Origin: Betaproteobacteria bacterium
GTDB lineage: Bacteria; Pseudomonadota; Gammaproteobacteria; Burkholderiales; SG8-41
Direction of reading: 5' to 3'
DNA length: 6,449 bases
Assembly (NCBI GenBank): GCA_028292065.1
Contig: JAQGNC010000122.1
Coordinates: forward strand, 1-6,449
Shown here: positions 5,925 through 6,449 of the stretch, in pieces
Position numbering within the stretch: the stretch's first letter is position 1
Layout of the letters: each line of letters starts with the position of its first letter
Position numbers and translations under genes: made by a program
Notes under the pieces: generated by a model
Told to the model about the DNA's origin: nothing
What the model saw: the letters and a program-made list of their open reading frames with translations, nothing else
Databases searched by the model: none

Positions 5925-6449
5925 ATGACCGAAGAAAGGCATCACGAGCTCGGGATACACACGCTCGACGCGGACGAGCACGGGGAGCAACTCAGACGCC
6001 GCCAGATCGTGCGGCGGGCGAAGATATTGAGCGCGGTCGTGCTGGTGCTGCTGGCGGTGGGCGCCGGCCGCACGGTGATGAGCCGCATGTCGAATGCGAA
6101 CAAGCTCGAAGCGGGCACGGCCGAGAACGCCAAGCTTTACGTGAGGACCGCGTCGCCCAAGACCAGCGGAGAGGGACAAACGCTCGCGCTTCCCGGCACG
6201 CTGCAAGGATTCGTTCAGGCGCCGATCTCGGCGCGCGCCAGCGGCTATCTGCGGCGCTGGCACAAGGACATCGGCAGCCGCGTGAACAAGGGCGACCTGC
6301 TCGCCGAGATCGATGCTCCGGAAATCGACCAGCAGTTGTCCCAGGCGGTCGCCGCGCGCCAGCAGGCGGCCTCCAGCCTGTCGCTCGCGAACAGCACGAT
6401 GGAACGCTGGGAAGCCTTGCGGAAGAAAGACGCGGTCTCGCAGCAGGAG
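5925..6449 (+). CDS. RND efflux periplasmic adaptor (membrane fusion protein), N-terminal part
   Basis: The first 175 codons are present and the gene is open at the right edge. A charged cytoplasmic head (1-33, HHELGIHTLDADEHG region, ending RRRQIVRRAK) precedes one membrane segment (about 34-50), which anchors the rest in the periplasm. Next come a linker, the first beta strand of the barrel (TLALPGTLQG, 86-95) and a lipoyl half-motif (QAPISARASGYLRRWHKDIG, 98-117; VNKGDLLAEIDAPEID, 120-135). A coiled-coil hairpin then begins (QQLSQAVAARQQAASSLSLA, 136-155). This is the HlyD/AcrA-type layout. It bridges the permease to an outer-membrane channel. It carries a TM anchor rather than a lipobox. 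ATG 5925 is supported by AGGAG at 5910-5914, inside the permease 3' end, with a 10-nt gap. The permease-then-adaptor order is the reverse of acrAB but common in some RND operons. A TolC-like gene may follow outside the window. Confidence 0.93.
   Translation, partial: MTEERHHELGIHTLDADEHGEQLRRRQIVRRAKILSAVVLVLLAVGAGRTVMSRMSNANKLEAGTAENAKLYVRTASPKTSGEGQTLALPGTLQGFVQAPISARASGYLRRWHKDIGSRVNKGDLLAEIDAPEIDQQLSQAVAARQQAASSLSLANSTMERWEALRKKDAVSQQE

Overview
This window is a high-GC chromosomal segment from a Gram-negative bacterium, most likely a betaproteobacterium. The strong G/C preference at third codon positions, a tripartite RND efflux operon and several families of short intergenic repeats point that way. 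The taxon is inferred from sequence style, not proven.

Layout: (1) On the minus strand, running off the left edge, is the N-terminal part of a GNAT acetyltransferase (bases 256 to 1). (2) A 222-bp divergent intergenic region holds three tandem 39-bp units, each a dyad/hairpin; the third is a perfect 13-bp inverted repeat around GTC. (3) A fumarylacetoacetate-hydrolase-fold enzyme (479-1429) is followed closely by a REP-like pair of GGGGTC(T/A)GACCCC palindromes, the first of which looks like an intrinsic terminator. (4) A second repeat element (about 1502-1587, CGTCCTTG family) leads directly into a membrane-anchored protein with an HExxHxxGxxD zinc-protease signature (1610-2377). (5) A 312-bp gap (2378-2689) is filled largely by repeats, including a hairpin with the core GAGCCTGTCGA. 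(6) An RND efflux operon follows: a complete 1076-aa inner-membrane permease (2690-5920), then the first 175 residues of its periplasmic adaptor (5925 to the right edge).

The permease and adaptor should work together as an export pump, probably with an outer-membrane channel encoded beyond the window or elsewhere. The acetyltransferase, the FAH-family enzyme and the metallopeptidase-like protein show no evident functional link to the pump or to one another, and repeat-rich gaps separate the transcription units.

I see no clearly new biological system such as a defence island, CRISPR array, phage or new mobile element. The points most worth a second look are the 39-bp palindromic array with paired base changes, the altered proton-relay residues of the permease (Asp-Gln instead of Asp-Asp, Arg instead of Lys), and the poorly characterised anchored metzincin-like protein.
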